Below the pieces are notes generated by a model. That model saw only the letters and a list, made by a program, of their open reading frames with translations. It did not search any database and was not told where the DNA came from. Of a DNA stretch of 64,000 nt, positions 50,837-61,793 are shown piece by piece. The translations under genes were made by a program, and so were the position numbers. Position 1 is the first letter of the stretch. Each line of letters begins with the position of its first letter. The stretch is from Rebecca billardiae RCC1528 (Eukaryota; Haptophyta). The stretch is from NCBI GenBank assembly GCA_965240325.2, contig OZ251227.1:3348001-3412000 (forward strand). Direction: 5' to 3'.

Positions 50837-53800
50837 CCCCAGTGACAAGCTCAAAGCAGCGAAGCGGGGGCCGACCGCCGCCGGAGGCCGGACCGGGAGG
50901 GCGAGGTCCCGAAAATATGGCGGCGCGACAGCCGACGGGCCGCAGGTGTGCGGGCTCTATGCAAGCTTGCCGCATCAGCAACTCGCGCGCGAGGAAGGAG
51001 GCGTGATGGGCGCGGCGGCGGCACAGCCTGGGAACGGGCGGACGTTGTCATTGCTGTCTGCGCGAACCAACGGCAGGGTCACAGCGCGCGGCAGGTCGGG
51101 CGGCGTGACTCGTGAGACTGAGAGTGCCGGCCGGCCCCCCCCCCCCAAAGTGGCCGCCTTTGGCCGCGCGCCGACTTGGGAGTCTACGCTGCGCGTGCCC
51201 CGTCTCGTGCCCCACCGGCCGCGCGCTCACTTGTCGACGTTCTTCGCGACCGCACGTTCAGCACTGCCCGACCCCCGACCTCGTCCGGGCAGGGGGTGGG
51301 AGCGTCTGGAATGGGCAGACGCGAATTCGCCGAATTCGCCGACGCCCGACGAATATTAATGGTGAATTTCGGCGAATCGAACATTTCCGCATGCACCATA
51401 TCACCACCCCAACGGCACGAGAGGCTACGAGTGTCATACGTATGACGCGTGGCACAGCCCGTCGACTACCAGAGACCGTGCCCAAAGCTGTGGCGCCTCT
51501 GTGCAGCCTAGCTCTGACACGGCCCTTGGCTCTGAGACGCGCGCGGCTTGGTTCACACTTGCGCGCCGCAGGACGTGTGGGCTGTGAGGCGTGACTCGGG
51601 CTCGGACCGACGGACCTCGGCCGCCAGCTTCCTCAGCCTTCGCTATGTTGGCGGCGTGGCCCACTGCATGCGTGCCAGGAAGCAGTGCGTTCGAGTCTGC
51701 CGCGCCACCCGGCGAATGCCATTCTCACCGACCCCACCACCAAGCCCGGCGCGCAGCTGTCCGTCGACCTTGATTCTTACGTTGCTCTGCATGCCGGGAG
51801 TGTGCGCGCAACGGCCGCGCCAGCTCGCCAAACGCCTGAGGCCTCGTCGGAGCGCACGCCGTATCACTCGTAGTGAAGATGCGCTACGTGCCCCTGAGCG
51901 TCACCGACGCGTGCAAGGCCCAGCTGCTCGGGGCCGCCTAAGTCAACGCAGCGTCGCCAAGCGGCGAGCCGGGTGGTTCCACTAGACTCGCCCTCTCTAC
52001 GCCGGACGACTGGCTGCTGCCGCCGCTGTGGAGGCATTCAAGCGCCGAGCGCATCGTACTTGGCAGCCCGCTGGGCGAGTTCCGTCGTACGCCGCTCGCC
52101 TCGGCGCGGTGGGCGTACACACGGCGGCGCGCGGGTCGCGCTCCCACGATGCCGAGGCGGCCGCCGGCCGCCGGGAGAAAATGAGTCGGCCGGAAAATCG
52201 GGGCATTTCGCGATCGACATCCAACCACGAATCAGGAGACCCGCGTCGTCCTACCTGTGTCGTTAAATCATAGAATGGGTCCAGACCTCAGGATTTGGGA
52301 AACTCGGAAAATGAGAGAAATTCAAAACCCGCCGCGTGCGCCCGCCACAGCCATCCGCCGCGAGGCGCCGCCCGCTGCCGCGCCGCCGCAGTCGTAGACG
52401 TGCACGCGGCGATGGCGCACGCGGTCGGGCAGAGGCATAGAGCCTTTCTGCGCCGCCCTGCGCCGGGCAACTCGCGTCTGACCATCTTCTCGGCGCCTTG
52501 AGCCCGCACGGGCGTGTGCGCCGCCTCTCGGCTTCAGCCGTGCTGTCGTCCCCGCAAAGTATGCGCGCGCTGAGCGCAACCCGAGGCGCGCATCCCAGGA
52601 CGGCGTGAGCCATGTGACAGTACGGTCGTGGGCGCGCGCCATGGTGCCCAGCGGCTTCACGTGCGTGCCTCTTTGCTGCCTCGGCAGGCAAGGCGCGGCA
52701 TGGCTCTGGCTGAATGTGGCGGCGGCGCACGCTCGCGCTCTCGCGGGCCTGCAGCTGACCGTCGAGGTGCGAGGGCGCGAAGCGCTGCGCCACGCGCAAG
52801 CGACAGTAGTTCACCGCTTCGCTACCGCCCCGCTGCGTCCCATCGGAAGATCTACTGGACTTCGCGCGGCCTCGCCCTCGCGGCGGAAGGCGAGAGCGAG
52901 GTGGCGGCGGGAGCGTCCGCCCCAGCGCGCGCCAACCTGACGAAACCCGAAATCTGCACGCCAGTGGGCCGCCCACTGGCGTGCGAATCGGCGAATTCTT
53001 CGGGGAATTTGCCAATTTGGTATTCTATGCTCTTTCGAAAAGAAAAGATGTTTCTCTCTCATAACCGTACAGCGCCGGGAGACTCACGGGAGACTCACTC
53101 AACTTTAATGGTCGGTCCCGGGCGCAAGGTTGGTGCGCAGGCGACAAGAATTGGCTCACATTTAGCGTCTCGGAGATCTCCTTCGGACACTCCGCGGGTT
53201 GGTTGCGCTCCGCTGCCGCCCGCGCGCGCTAAAATTCATTCTTTAAAATAGGGTTTTCAGTGCACGAAGAACCAAGCGAAGAACATGACTCCAACGGGCA
53301 AAAAAGAGCAAAATCAACAGATTTGCGGAGCTTCCCGTAGGCTATGAAGGGCACGGTGCAGGCGAGTGATGCGGGCGCTCCATGGCCATGTCGGCCGTCG
53401 CGGATGGCGTCAACGCACGCCACATGCTCAAGACACATGCTCACTCGCACACACTTGGGTTGGGCGGGGCGAGACCGCGCTCGCGCAGCCGATCGACACT
53501 CAACGACGCTTGTGCGTTGCGACTGCTTTGACACAGCGAACGGCAGGGTGCAGACTCGAGATGTGAGGGTCATGCGGGCTTGGACTCGTAGCCAGTACCC
53601 ACTGGCGGCAGCCTGCATGCCGCGCGTACTCGTCCGGACGCGAACTCGTACATCGAGCGGCCAAACTGCTGCGCGAGTCGCCGCCCCAAGTCACAAGCTC
53701 GCCATGGATCGCAGAGCCCGCGTAATCTCGGCGCTGTACGGATAAGATCTCCTCATCACGCTGTCCTAAAAGCACCGTTTCGGCCTGACGAATGCCGCTT

Positions 53801-53884
53801 CGCATGAATCACACAGCCTGATTTTACTCCGAGTGAGAACTACGGAGGGCTCCTCGGCTGCTTGCGTCCACACGACGGGCGACC
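50837..53884. other. 3-kb gene-poor region
   Basis: No confident gene. Several open frames of 100-250 codons exist (such as 52263-53015 minus), but none shows a motif. Local features: a C run (51137-51146) and GAATTCGCCGAATTCGCCGA (51322-51341). Low-GC stretches lie at 52190-52330 and 53010-53340. Confidence 0.5.
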
Positions 53885-56871
53885 ATGTCGACGGTGCGCC
53901 CGAGCCCTGCCGACACCGACGACGGTGCTGGCGTGGTTGACCTGGCCAGCGAGAGCGGTGATAGCCTCGAGGCCGAGCCCGAGCCCGCGACGCTCACGCG
54001 CTGGGGCCGGTTCAGCGACGCGAAGCTTGAGGAGCGCTTCTGCGCGCACCAGCTCGGTGCGCTCACCTCGACGTTCCTCCGGCTCGTGTGCTGCATGGCG
54101 GTGGCGAACTTGATCCTCCTCACCGCCGCGCTCATCACGCGCGGCCGCCTCACGCCCATCAACCTCGTCCCCAACCTCGCGGTGTTTGCGTGGGCGGTCG
54201 TCGTCGGCTGCACCGCGTACAGAGCGCCGCGCTCGCGCGCGCTCAAGCAGCTCGCCTCGGCGCGCGCGCGGCTGGCGCTGCTCGAGCTGATGTGCGCGTC
54301 GCTCCTCGTCACCTTCATCCTCCGGCTCACCACCTTCTCCTTTGGCCGGGCGAGCATCGTCTTCCCGCCGAGCGCGGCGGAGCAGGCTTTCGAGTCTGGG
54401 CCTGCCGCGGGCGATGCGGACCGGCCGACGGAGCAGCTGGGTTCGCACCTGATGCGCGTGTGGGCGTTCGTGATCGTCGGCGCGCTGCACACGCCGCTGC
54501 ACGCCGAGACCATGCTCAGCGTCGCCATGGCCGGGCTGCTCGCCATCCTTTGCGCGCACCGTGTGCGGCCAATCACACTCTCGTATCAAGGCCGCACGGG
54601 CGACGTGGCGGCGTGCGCGCTCCTCGCGACGCTGCTCGCGCTGGGCGTGCTGTGGCGCTCGCGCACCGACCGGCACGTGTGGCACTTCCGCCGCGCGGTC
54701 ATGGAGGCCGCGCGCAACTGGCGCGACGCCGAGCGCGCGCAGCTCGATGCGCGCGCGCGCGCGACGCGCGCGGAGGCGGCCAAGCATGCACGCTCGCGCC
54801 TCATGCGGATGGTGCGCGCGCGCGCCGACGGCGCGGGGACGCGCGCGTGCGCTGGCCCCACGGCCTCCCGCGCGCGCCCTCGTCGCCGCCCTCTTCTCAC
54901 ACGCCTCTGCGCGCTCTCCCTGCGGATGACGCGCTGCTGTGTTTTTTCATATTTGATCGTCTGCTGTTTTGATATTCGTGGTATTGGTCTGCCGCCGACT
55001 GTCTCTGTGTGTGTCTGACTGTCCCTGTGTGTGTCTGACTGTCCCTGTGTGTGTCTGTGCGTGCGCGGCTGTGCTCGAATCATCATACTGTCTCATCACC
55101 CTCTGCATGCCGCGGCTGCACCGTGCGTCGGCGGTTCTCGCGTGCTCGCCTCCGCGGCGCCGCCGCTCCTTGCGCCCGGAGCACAGGTGATGCATGACCT
55201 CCGCTCGCCACTGCTCTCGGTCGCCAACAGCGCGCACGTGCTGGCCGAGCTGCCGCCAGAGACCGCGCTCGCCGAGCCGAGCGCCGCGGCGTGTGTGCGC
55301 GCGTGCGGCGTGTGCGCGGCGCTGATGGAGACCATCGTCTCCGACCTGCTCGACTTCGAGCGGATCGACAGCGGCCGGCTCAACCTGGTGCTAGAGCCGT
55401 TCTCCCTGGCTGGCCTCGTGCGCGTCGCGTGCGAGACGTTTGCGGGGCTGGCCGCGCAGCGCTCGGTGCGGCTGGTCGCGGAGCCGCTGCCGCCGCTCGC
55501 GCTCGAGGCGAGCTGCGTGGGCGACGTGCATCGACTGCAGCAATGTGCGCGCGCGCACGCGCCGCCCTCGCGCCGACGCGCCGGCCTGCGCTGATCTCTC
55601 GGCTCCGCCGCGCGCGCGCGCGCGGCGGGTGGCGGCACGCGCGCGCAGGCCTCAACAACGGGCTTAGCAATGCGCTCAAGTTCACGCCGGACGGCGGAGT
55701 GATTGGCGTCGGCTGCGCGGTCGAGCGCGCCGCGCCGCAGCCGGACGGCGCGGACGCGTGGGCGGTTCGGATCAGCGTGCGCGACAGCGGCGCGGGCATG
55801 TCTGCGCAGGAGCTGCAGCTGCTGCTACACGGCGATTCGTTCACACAGGTGGGCCAGGGGCAGCTGCAGGGCTCCGCTGGCACCGGCCTCGGCCTGACGA
55901 TCGTGAAGCACATTCTGCAGCTGCACGGGCCCGGCTGCTCGCTCCAAATCGCTTCGGCCGGGCACGGCCACGGCACCACCTTCACGCTGCACCTCCTGCT
56001 GCCCGCGCACACCGCCGCCGCCGACGGCCAGGCGCGCCGCGCGGCCGACGCCGACGCCGGCGCTGCTCGGGGCACGCCGACGCCCAGCGCGCCGCTCCGC
56101 TTCCCACCGGACTTCCGGGTGCTGTACGTCGAGGTGAGACGCGCGGCCGCCCTCACCCGCACCCCCTAACCCCACCGCGCCGCGCGCGGAAGGGGCGCGC
56201 GTCGCGCGCGGACGGGAGCGGCGGGCTCGCGCGCTTGCGCTCACTCGGCCGGCGCGCGCCGTGCGCGCGCGCGCTCGCGCTCGCGCGCGCAGGACGACGC
56301 GCTCCTGCGCAAGTCGGTGCACCTCCGCGTGTTTGCCAAGCTGGGGGCGCCGTACGACGTCGCGACCGACGGCGCGCAGGCGCTCGAGATGGCGACCTCG
56401 GCCGGGACCGACCGTTACGCCGGCCGTTACGCCGGCCGTTACGCCGTGGTGGTGCTGGACAATCAGATGCCGATCATGGGCGGCGACGCGGCGGCGCGCG
56501 AGCTCCGAGCGCGCGGGTACGGCGGCGTGATCATCGGGATGACCGGCGACCCGACCGGCTCGCCCGAGCGCGCCCGGTTCGAGGGCGCCGGGCTGAGCGA
56601 GTGTGTGGACAAGGACTCGGCCGGCATCGACCGGTTGCGCCGGCTGCTGCAGTCGTATGCGCTTGGCGCGGAGCTTGGCGCGGAGCCGGGCGGTGGCGGC
56701 GCGGCGGCGGCCGCGGCGGCGGGCGGCGGCGCGGAAGAGGACCAACCCACCGCCAAGCCGGAGCCCGCCGTGGCCCGCGCCAGACGCAGCAACGATTCGG
56801 AGGAGAGCCACCGGCTCACTCGCCTGACTGCCGCTTATGAGGCTGTCGCGAACACCGCTACGCACGTGTGA
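53885..56871 (+). CDS. Hybrid histidine kinase (membrane, HisKA-HATPase-REC)
   Basis: Four exons: 53885-54811, 55187-55544, 55649-56133 and 56293-56871 (2349 nt, 782 aa). Introns begin GTGCGC, GTGCGC and GTGAGA. Joins restore RLMRM/VMHDLRSPL, RLQQC/LNNGLSNALKF and VLYVE/DDALLRKS. The N-terminal half has about six hydrophobic segments (about 65-265) without PAS or CHASE motifs, then a coiled coil. The phosphorylated His is H312 in MHDLRSP. N box LNNGLSNALKF is 430-440; the G boxes are DSGAGM and GTGLGLTIVKH. The receiver has DD (591-592), phospho-acceptor D646 in VVVLDNQMP, T674 and K697. It probably senses a membrane signal and passes phosphate within the protein; the output partner is unknown. 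A 12-bp unit repeated three times encodes RYAGRYAGRYA just before D646. Confidence 0.88.
54985..55070. repeat. TGTGTGTCTGACTGTCCC minisatellite in histidine-kinase intron 1
   Basis: About three and a half 18-bp units. A similar TGTCTGTCTGCC-rich stretch lies in the EHD intron at about 5030-5115. Confidence 0.85.
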
Positions 56872-57212
56872 CGGCGAGGGCCGCACTCCCGCTGGCGGCC
56901 CTGGCGCGCTGCGGCGATGCTGCTGCCGGGCCGGGCGCGCGGTGATGTGGCCACGCCCGACAGCACCTCAGGCCAGATGAGGGCGGCCGGGGGTCGGCGG
57001 CCCACGAACGACGAAACGTGCCGCGGGCTGCACGGTGTGTCGGCCATCAGCTGAAACTACGACGGCGGTCAACACTCACAATACTGTACGTCACGTAACG
57101 TTACCTACCGTATCGCGGCCATCGGCCTCGGAGCGGGGTCACTGTGGCTAGGCCACCCGGGGAACGCAGGGCGCCATCGTGCCGACTCCCACGACAACCC
57201 GAGACGCGAGCC
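56872..57212. other. Intergenic region before PSD
   Basis: No gene seen; holds the 3' flank of the histidine kinase and the promoter of the decarboxylase gene. Confidence 0.5.
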
Positions 57213-58286
57213 ATGCTGCTCGCACGGGCGCAAATAGCGAGGCTGGCCGCGTCGCTGGCGCGCAGCCCGTGGGCGGCGCCCGCGCGCGCGCTGTGCACGT
57301 GGCACACGTACAGCCGCCGCGTCGCGCTCCGCGCCACCGCCGCGTTCGCGCTCACCTCCGCCGCCGGCTCCGCGTGCGCGCTCGGCCTCGCCGCGTGGCT
57401 GCAGCACGACGAGCCGACCGACGCGGACGAGGTGCTGGTCGCGGCGTACCGGCTGCTGCCGTGGCGGCAGATCTCGCGGTGGGCGTCGGCGCTGTACGAC
57501 GCGCCGCTCCCGCGCTGGGCGCGCCGCCCCGTCCTCGGCGCGTACGCGCGCGCGTTCCGCGTGCAGCTGGATGAGTGCCACCCGTCCGAGCTCGATGCTT
57601 ACGGCTCGGTGGGCGAGCTGTTCGCGCGCTCGCTGCGGCCGGGCGCGCGCGCGGTGGACGCGGGCGCGCCGGTGGTCTCGCCCGTCGACGGCCTCGTCGT
57701 CTCCGCCGGCCGCGTCGTCGGCGAGCGCCTGCCCGCCGTCAAGGGCTTTTCTTACCCGCTGCCGCGGCTGCTCGCGTCGAGCGCGCACAAGGGGCGGAGC
57801 CTGTACCAGCTCACGTGCTACTTGGGGCCGGGCGACTACCACGGCTTCCATGCGCCGGCGGACGTGGCGCTGTCGGGCTCGCGGCACATCGCGGGCGAGC
57901 TCCTCTCCGTCCGCCCCGCCGTCCTCGGCAAGCTCCCGGCCACGCTGGCCGCCAACGAGCGAGTCATTCTCCACGGCGTGTGGGAGCGCGGCGCGTTTGC
58001 GCTGGCGGCGGTCGGCGCGACCGGCGTCGGCTCGATCGAGCTGTGCGTCGACCCGCGCGTGCGCACGAACGCGCCCGCCGCGCTGGCGGGCAGCGTGGTC
58101 GAGCGCGACGTGCCCCGCGCCTCCGCGCGCGCGCGCAAGGGGCAGCAGCTCGGTGGCTTCCGGCTGGGCTCGACGGTCGTCCTCGTGCTCGAGTGTGACG
58201 AAGCGTTGGAGTTTGCCGTGCGGCCGGGGGAGCGCGTGCGTGTCGGCCAGCGCGTCGCGTGGGTGCGCGGCGGCGCGGCGGCATAG
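57213..58286 (+). CDS. PSD: Phosphatidylserine decarboxylase, mitochondrial type
   Basis: Single exon, 357 aa. The ATG at 57213 is chosen over the upstream GTG at 57144 because it begins an Arg/Ala/Leu-rich mitochondrial presequence (MLLARAQIARLAASLARSPW) followed by one membrane segment (about 44-62). The enzyme turns phosphatidylserine into phosphatidylethanolamine. The proenzyme cleaves itself at LGST (318-321, in GGFRLGSTVVLVLE), Ser320 becoming the pyruvoyl group. Catalytic D159 (SPVDG) and H210/H213 (DYHGFHAPAD) are present, as is 'YGSVGELFARSLRPGAR'. Length and order match type I enzymes. It is in the same direction as the kinase upstream; no link is implied. Confidence 0.95.
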   Translation: MLLARAQIARLAASLARSPWAAPARALCTWHTYSRRVALRATAAFALTSAAGSACALGLAAWLQHDEPTDADEVLVAAYRLLPWRQISRWASALYDAPLPRWARRPVLGAYARAFRVQLDECHPSELDAYGSVGELFARSLRPGARAVDAGAPVVSPVDGLVVSAGRVVGERLPAVKGFSYPLPRLLASSAHKGRSLYQLTCYLGPGDYHGFHAPADVALSGSRHIAGELLSVRPAVLGKLPATLAANERVILHGVWERGAFALAAVGATGVGSIELCVDPRVRTNAPAALAGSVVERDVPRASARARKGQQLGGFRLGSTVVLVLECDEALEFAVRPGERVRVGQRVAWVRGGAAA

Positions 58287-58714
58287 CCCGCGGGTCCGCC
58301 GCGCGGCGGGCGTGCCCGCGCCCAGCGGTCATCCGCCGTCTGGCCCAGCCGACATAATCTCGCGCCGGGCCAGTATGAGAATTCATGAGACCGCCTGTAT
58401 TCTTAGTTAGGCAGTCACCAGCTCGTGAACTGAGTTGAGTCCGAATGATACAGCGTACTGTATCATAGTACTGATATCAGTATTCCGTACGTACTGTACA
58501 AGCGGCAGTCAGTCTTCGCAAGGGCTTGCTGTAAGTACAGTAAGTCTAGACGCGCTGGACGAGCGCCACGTCGGCAGCCGGCGACGAAACATTTCGCGGA
58601 AACTGCCGGTCAAAAGCTGAGCTGTCTCACGTAGTCGCGCACCGGTCGCGCGCGGAGCAAGCCCGCTTCGAGTGCCAGCTCAGCACGTCCGGAAGCCGCC
58701 CGCCGCCGCCCGTC
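58287..58714. other. Intergenic region
   Basis: No gene seen. 58420-58550 is rich in GTACTGTA-like motifs. Confidence 0.5.
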
Positions 58715-59395
58715 ATGACGCCACGTCCGCCCGCCGCCACGATGCTCCTCCCGCTCGCCCTGCTCGTCGCCGCGTCGCCAACGGCCAACGCCTGGTACGC
58801 CGAGCCGTACTACCACTACGCGCCGCTCGTGCCCTCCCCGCTCCAAGCCATGCTCGCCTCAGCGCGCAGCCCGTGGGAGTCGCCGTTTGCAGGCTGGCCG
58901 ACCGTCTCGCGCGTGCGGCGCGCGCCGAGCCCGCTGCTGGAGATGGTGCACGAGCTCGGCGAGCTGCTCGGTGACGCCGCGCGCACGCACGCGCAGATCA
59001 AGGTCCAGCACGACGACGACGGCGGGCTGCGCCTCGCCCTGCACGACCTGCCCGTCGACGAGGACGTGAAGGTCGAAGTGGACGGGCGCGCGCTCGTCGT
59101 CTCCGCCACCGCCGGCGAAGCGCGGTACCGCCGGACGATCGAGCTGCCCCGCCGCGTGGTCGACGCGTCGCACATCAGCGCGACCATCGAGCACGGCCTC
59201 GTCCATGTGCACGTCCCCGCCAGCGCCCTCGCCGCCCCTCCCAAGAGCACGTCAATCCCAGTCCGCCGCCTCGACTCGAAAGAGCCCGCGGCCGCGCTCA
59301 CCGACGCGGCAGACGGCGGCGAGGCGAAGGAGCAGGCCTCCGCAACGATTGTCGGCGGGGACAATGGCGCATCGGCACCACGCGTCGAGCAGTAG
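58715..59395 (+). CDS. Secreted small heat-shock (Hsp20/alpha-crystallin) protein
   Basis: Single exon, 226 aa from the ATG at 58715; a second ATG at 58742 starts directly at the hydrophobic stretch. Residues 10-26 form a signal peptide (MLLPLALLVAASPTANA). The alpha-crystallin domain (about 95-170) is seen in 'GLRLALHDLPVDEDVKVEVD', then GRALVVSATAGEARYRRTIELP, and ends with the GLVHVHVPAS strand. Hsp20 proteins hold unfolding proteins in solution; here this would be in the ER, outside the cell or, if the leader is bipartite, in the plastid. The C-terminal I-x-I/V-like tail motif is replaced by an acidic/Ala tail, though 'TSIPV' (IPV) follows the domain. Confidence 0.75.
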   Translation: MTPRPPAATMLLPLALLVAASPTANAWYAEPYYHYAPLVPSPLQAMLASARSPWESPFAGWPTVSRVRRAPSPLLEMVHELGELLGDAARTHAQIKVQHDDDGGLRLALHDLPVDEDVKVEVDGRALVVSATAGEARYRRTIELPRRVVDASHISATIEHGLVHVHVPASALAAPPKSTSIPVRRLDSKEPAAALTDAADGGEAKEQASATIVGGDNGASAPRVEQ

Positions 59396-60778
59396 ATCGA
59401 CTGCCTGCTGCTACTTGACGCGGCTGCCCTCTGTGTCACTGAAGTACTCTTGCCCGGAGCCGCCGCGGGCCGCTCAGGATGATCACTCGCGCCTCGTCAG
59501 TCAGGCTCACGATCGAGCCACTGCTGAAGTCCTGCGCGACTCAGAGTCACTGCTGAGACTATACTCATAGCCCGCCAATACTGATAATGATGACACGGTG
59601 ACTGTTACGACTCATATATATCGGCGACGACGACGACGTATACTGATATTATTGACGGACGACGATTCGTTCATGATCGAGACTCGAGAGAGAGAGTAGT
59701 GTCTAGGACTACGTCTACGGTGACCGTCAGTGAGCCAGATCGAGAGCAGACTGATCTGTGATCAATAATATAAGTAACGGACGAGCTGCTGGGGGGGGGC
59801 GGGCGGGGGGGGGGGGACCGGAGCCGGAGCCCTGATCACTGATGAGTCGTCTCGGATTATTAGTCGTCGTCTCTCATAATAAGACGATATATTTAACGAC
59901 GTGGCAGCATCGGACAAGCGTCAGGCTCAGCCAGTGCAACAGACACATAGAATGCGTCCGCGCCTCGGCCGTCCAGGTCAGACAGTGCGCCACCCGCAGC
60001 CCTGCCCCCCTACGGCTACGGCCGTACGGGAGCCGGGGGCCGGCGGATGGAGCACCGCCTCGGCCTGGGGCACGCGGCGGCGAGGGCAGATGCCGCCGCG
60101 GCCGAGCGCCTTCCGGAGCACTTGCCCTTGGATGAGGGTGAGGTAGTAGTCGATGTCGCTGCCCGCCGACCTGGCTGGCGGCGAGTAGCTCCGGCAAGCG
60201 GCAGCCGCGGCTGTCGCCCCCGCGGTGCAGCGCCCGCGTGGGCGCCTGGATGAAGATGATGATGAGGTCGTAGTACGCGTCGCCGCGCGCCGGCCAAGCG
60301 GCGCGCAGCTGCAGAAGAGGGGCTTGGTATATGACGCTGCTGCTCGATCGTCAATCATATTATATTCATAATCGTCTGCTCGCGGATCGGGATCCGACGC
60401 AGTTGTCTGACGCACCGTGGCCGCCGAGCGTGCGATGACTCGGGACTCCGGGCTGACGGGTGCTGCCATCAGACGGCAGCGCCCAAGCGAACCGCCGGCG
60501 CCAGAGTGCCACGCTGCGGCCGCACGCGCAGCGGCAGCGCGGCGAGCTCACCTAGCGCGGGCCGGCACTTGGCCGGCGGCGCCTCGACTCTCCCAGCGCC
60601 GACTGGCGACGCCCACTGACCGACACCGGCAGTGCCCCTTGCACGAGCTGCGTGCACCGCGCAGAGCGCCGCTCGCCCGCTGCTTGGGCACGCCGCGGGC
60701 GCCAGCCGCTGGCCGCGGCCTCACCCATGCGCGCGCGACGCCGCCGGGCTGCCAGCCGCTGTCAGCGCGCTGTGCCGG
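59396..60778. other. Gene-poor region with G run and possible decayed sequence
   Basis: No confident gene. A G-rich run lies at about 59790-59818. A diverged relative of the 92-bp repeat begins near 59892. Two similar stretches at about 60123-60168 and 60240-60285 read on the minus strand as DIDYYLTLIQGQVLR and DAYYDLIIIFIQAPTR, possibly remnants of a repeated coding unit. Confidence 0.45.
59892..59938 (+). repeat. Diverged partial copy of the 92-bp repeat
   Basis: Begins TTAACGACGTGGCA after an AT-rich stretch, like the two full copies, then matches loosely (GCGTCAGGCTCAGCCAG). Confidence 0.6.
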
Positions 60779-61546
60779 TCAAGGCGCGTCGTACAGCGTG
60801 CGCTGCGCCATCGAGAGTGCCGGGCGCAGCTCGCGCCGGAAGTAGAGGAAGTCCTCGACGCGGCGCAGTTCCGCTTCCGCGTCGAGCACGCCGTCCGCCG
60901 CGAGCTCGGCCGCCTGCGGCTCGGATACCGGCACGCACAGCGTCGCCGTGTCCGCGATCGCGCGCGGCGCGAGCCGCAACACGTCCGGAAGCGGCTTGAA
61001 CGCCTTTGCGGTGACGACGCTCACGTCGAAGGCGCGCGCGCGCACGAGCTCGACGACGTTGGCGTTGACGACGTGCAGGTTCGTCAGCCCGAGCTCCGCC
61101 CCGACGGCCTCGAGGAAGCTCGCCTTCCGCCCCTTCGACTCGAGGGCAAAGACGCTCACGGCTGGCCCGAGGCTGAGCGCGAGCAGCACTGAAGGCAGGC
61201 CCGAGCCGGAGCCGAGGTCGAGCACGCCGCGCGTGCGCGCGTCGGGGGCGGCAGCGAGCTCGGACGCGACGAGCGAGGCGAGCGCGAGCGAGTCGTGCAC
61301 GTGGAACGGCAGCTTGGCGTACGCCGACTGCGAGTACACGTTGGTGTGCGCGTTGTAAGCCTCGAGAGCGCGCACGTACGCGCGCACGCCGTCGGCGGCG
61401 CGCGGGTGGGCGGCGCACACGGGCTCGAGCTGGGAGAAGTCGATCGCGGCCGAGGCCGAGGCGGCGAGCGCGCGCGGGCCGGGTGCACCCGCGTGCTGCG
61501 GCGCGGGGCGCGCGAGCAGCCACGCGGCGAGCTGGCCGGCGCGCAT
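60779..61546 (-). CDS. rsmG: RsmG (GidB)-like 16S rRNA G527 methyltransferase, organelle-targeted
   Basis: Single exon, 255 aa from the ATG at 61546, chosen because a leader (MRAGQLAAWLLARPAPQHAG) starts there; the frame is open further upstream. RsmG makes m7G near position 527 of bacterial-type small-subunit rRNA. Motifs: 'AYNAHTNVYS' then FHVHDSLALASLV (the RsmG substrate helix), S-adenosylmethionine loop GVLDLGSGSGLPSVLLAL, acidic FALESKGRKASFL, and AKAFKPLPDVL in place of the usual ARA motif. The leader and the bacterial family suggest a plastid or mitochondrial location. Divergent from the SRCR gene, 247 bp apart. Confidence 0.9.
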   Translation of the reverse strand: MRAGQLAAWLLARPAPQHAGAPGPRALAASASAAIDFSQLEPVCAAHPRAADGVRAYVRALEAYNAHTNVYSQSAYAKLPFHVHDSLALASLVASELAAAPDARTRGVLDLGSGSGLPSVLLALSLGPAVSVFALESKGRKASFLEAVGAELGLTNLHVVNANVVELVRARAFDVSVVTAKAFKPLPDVLRLAPRAIADTATLCVPVSEPQAAELAADGVLDAEAELRRVEDFLYFRRELRPALSMAQRTLYDAP

Positions 61547-61793
61547 GCTGCTGCTCCCGCGGGCCACCGGTGTGCGGCCGGTCCGGCCAAAGCCCGGCCC
61601 CGGACATGTATGCATCCACGCACCCTCCGAACCGAGGCCGTCCGCCGCGGCTGTTCGATCTTTGGACTTTGGCGTTCGCTGCTGCGCCGACGGGGCTTTG
61701 GCTGCCAGCCAACCGACTTTCGACGACGCCTTGCCCCCAGCCAGATCTTGAGCGCGCGCGCGCACCGCGGAGGCGGGCGCGGTCGCAGGCGGC

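Noticed and set aside
52263-53015. 250-codon minus-strand frame
   Set aside because: No motif; composition like random GC-rich DNA; overlaps other equally long frames.
56134-56292. Intron retention in the histidine kinase (159 nt, divisible by three)
   Set aside because: The retained frame meets a stop after about a dozen codons, so it would truncate rather than extend the protein.
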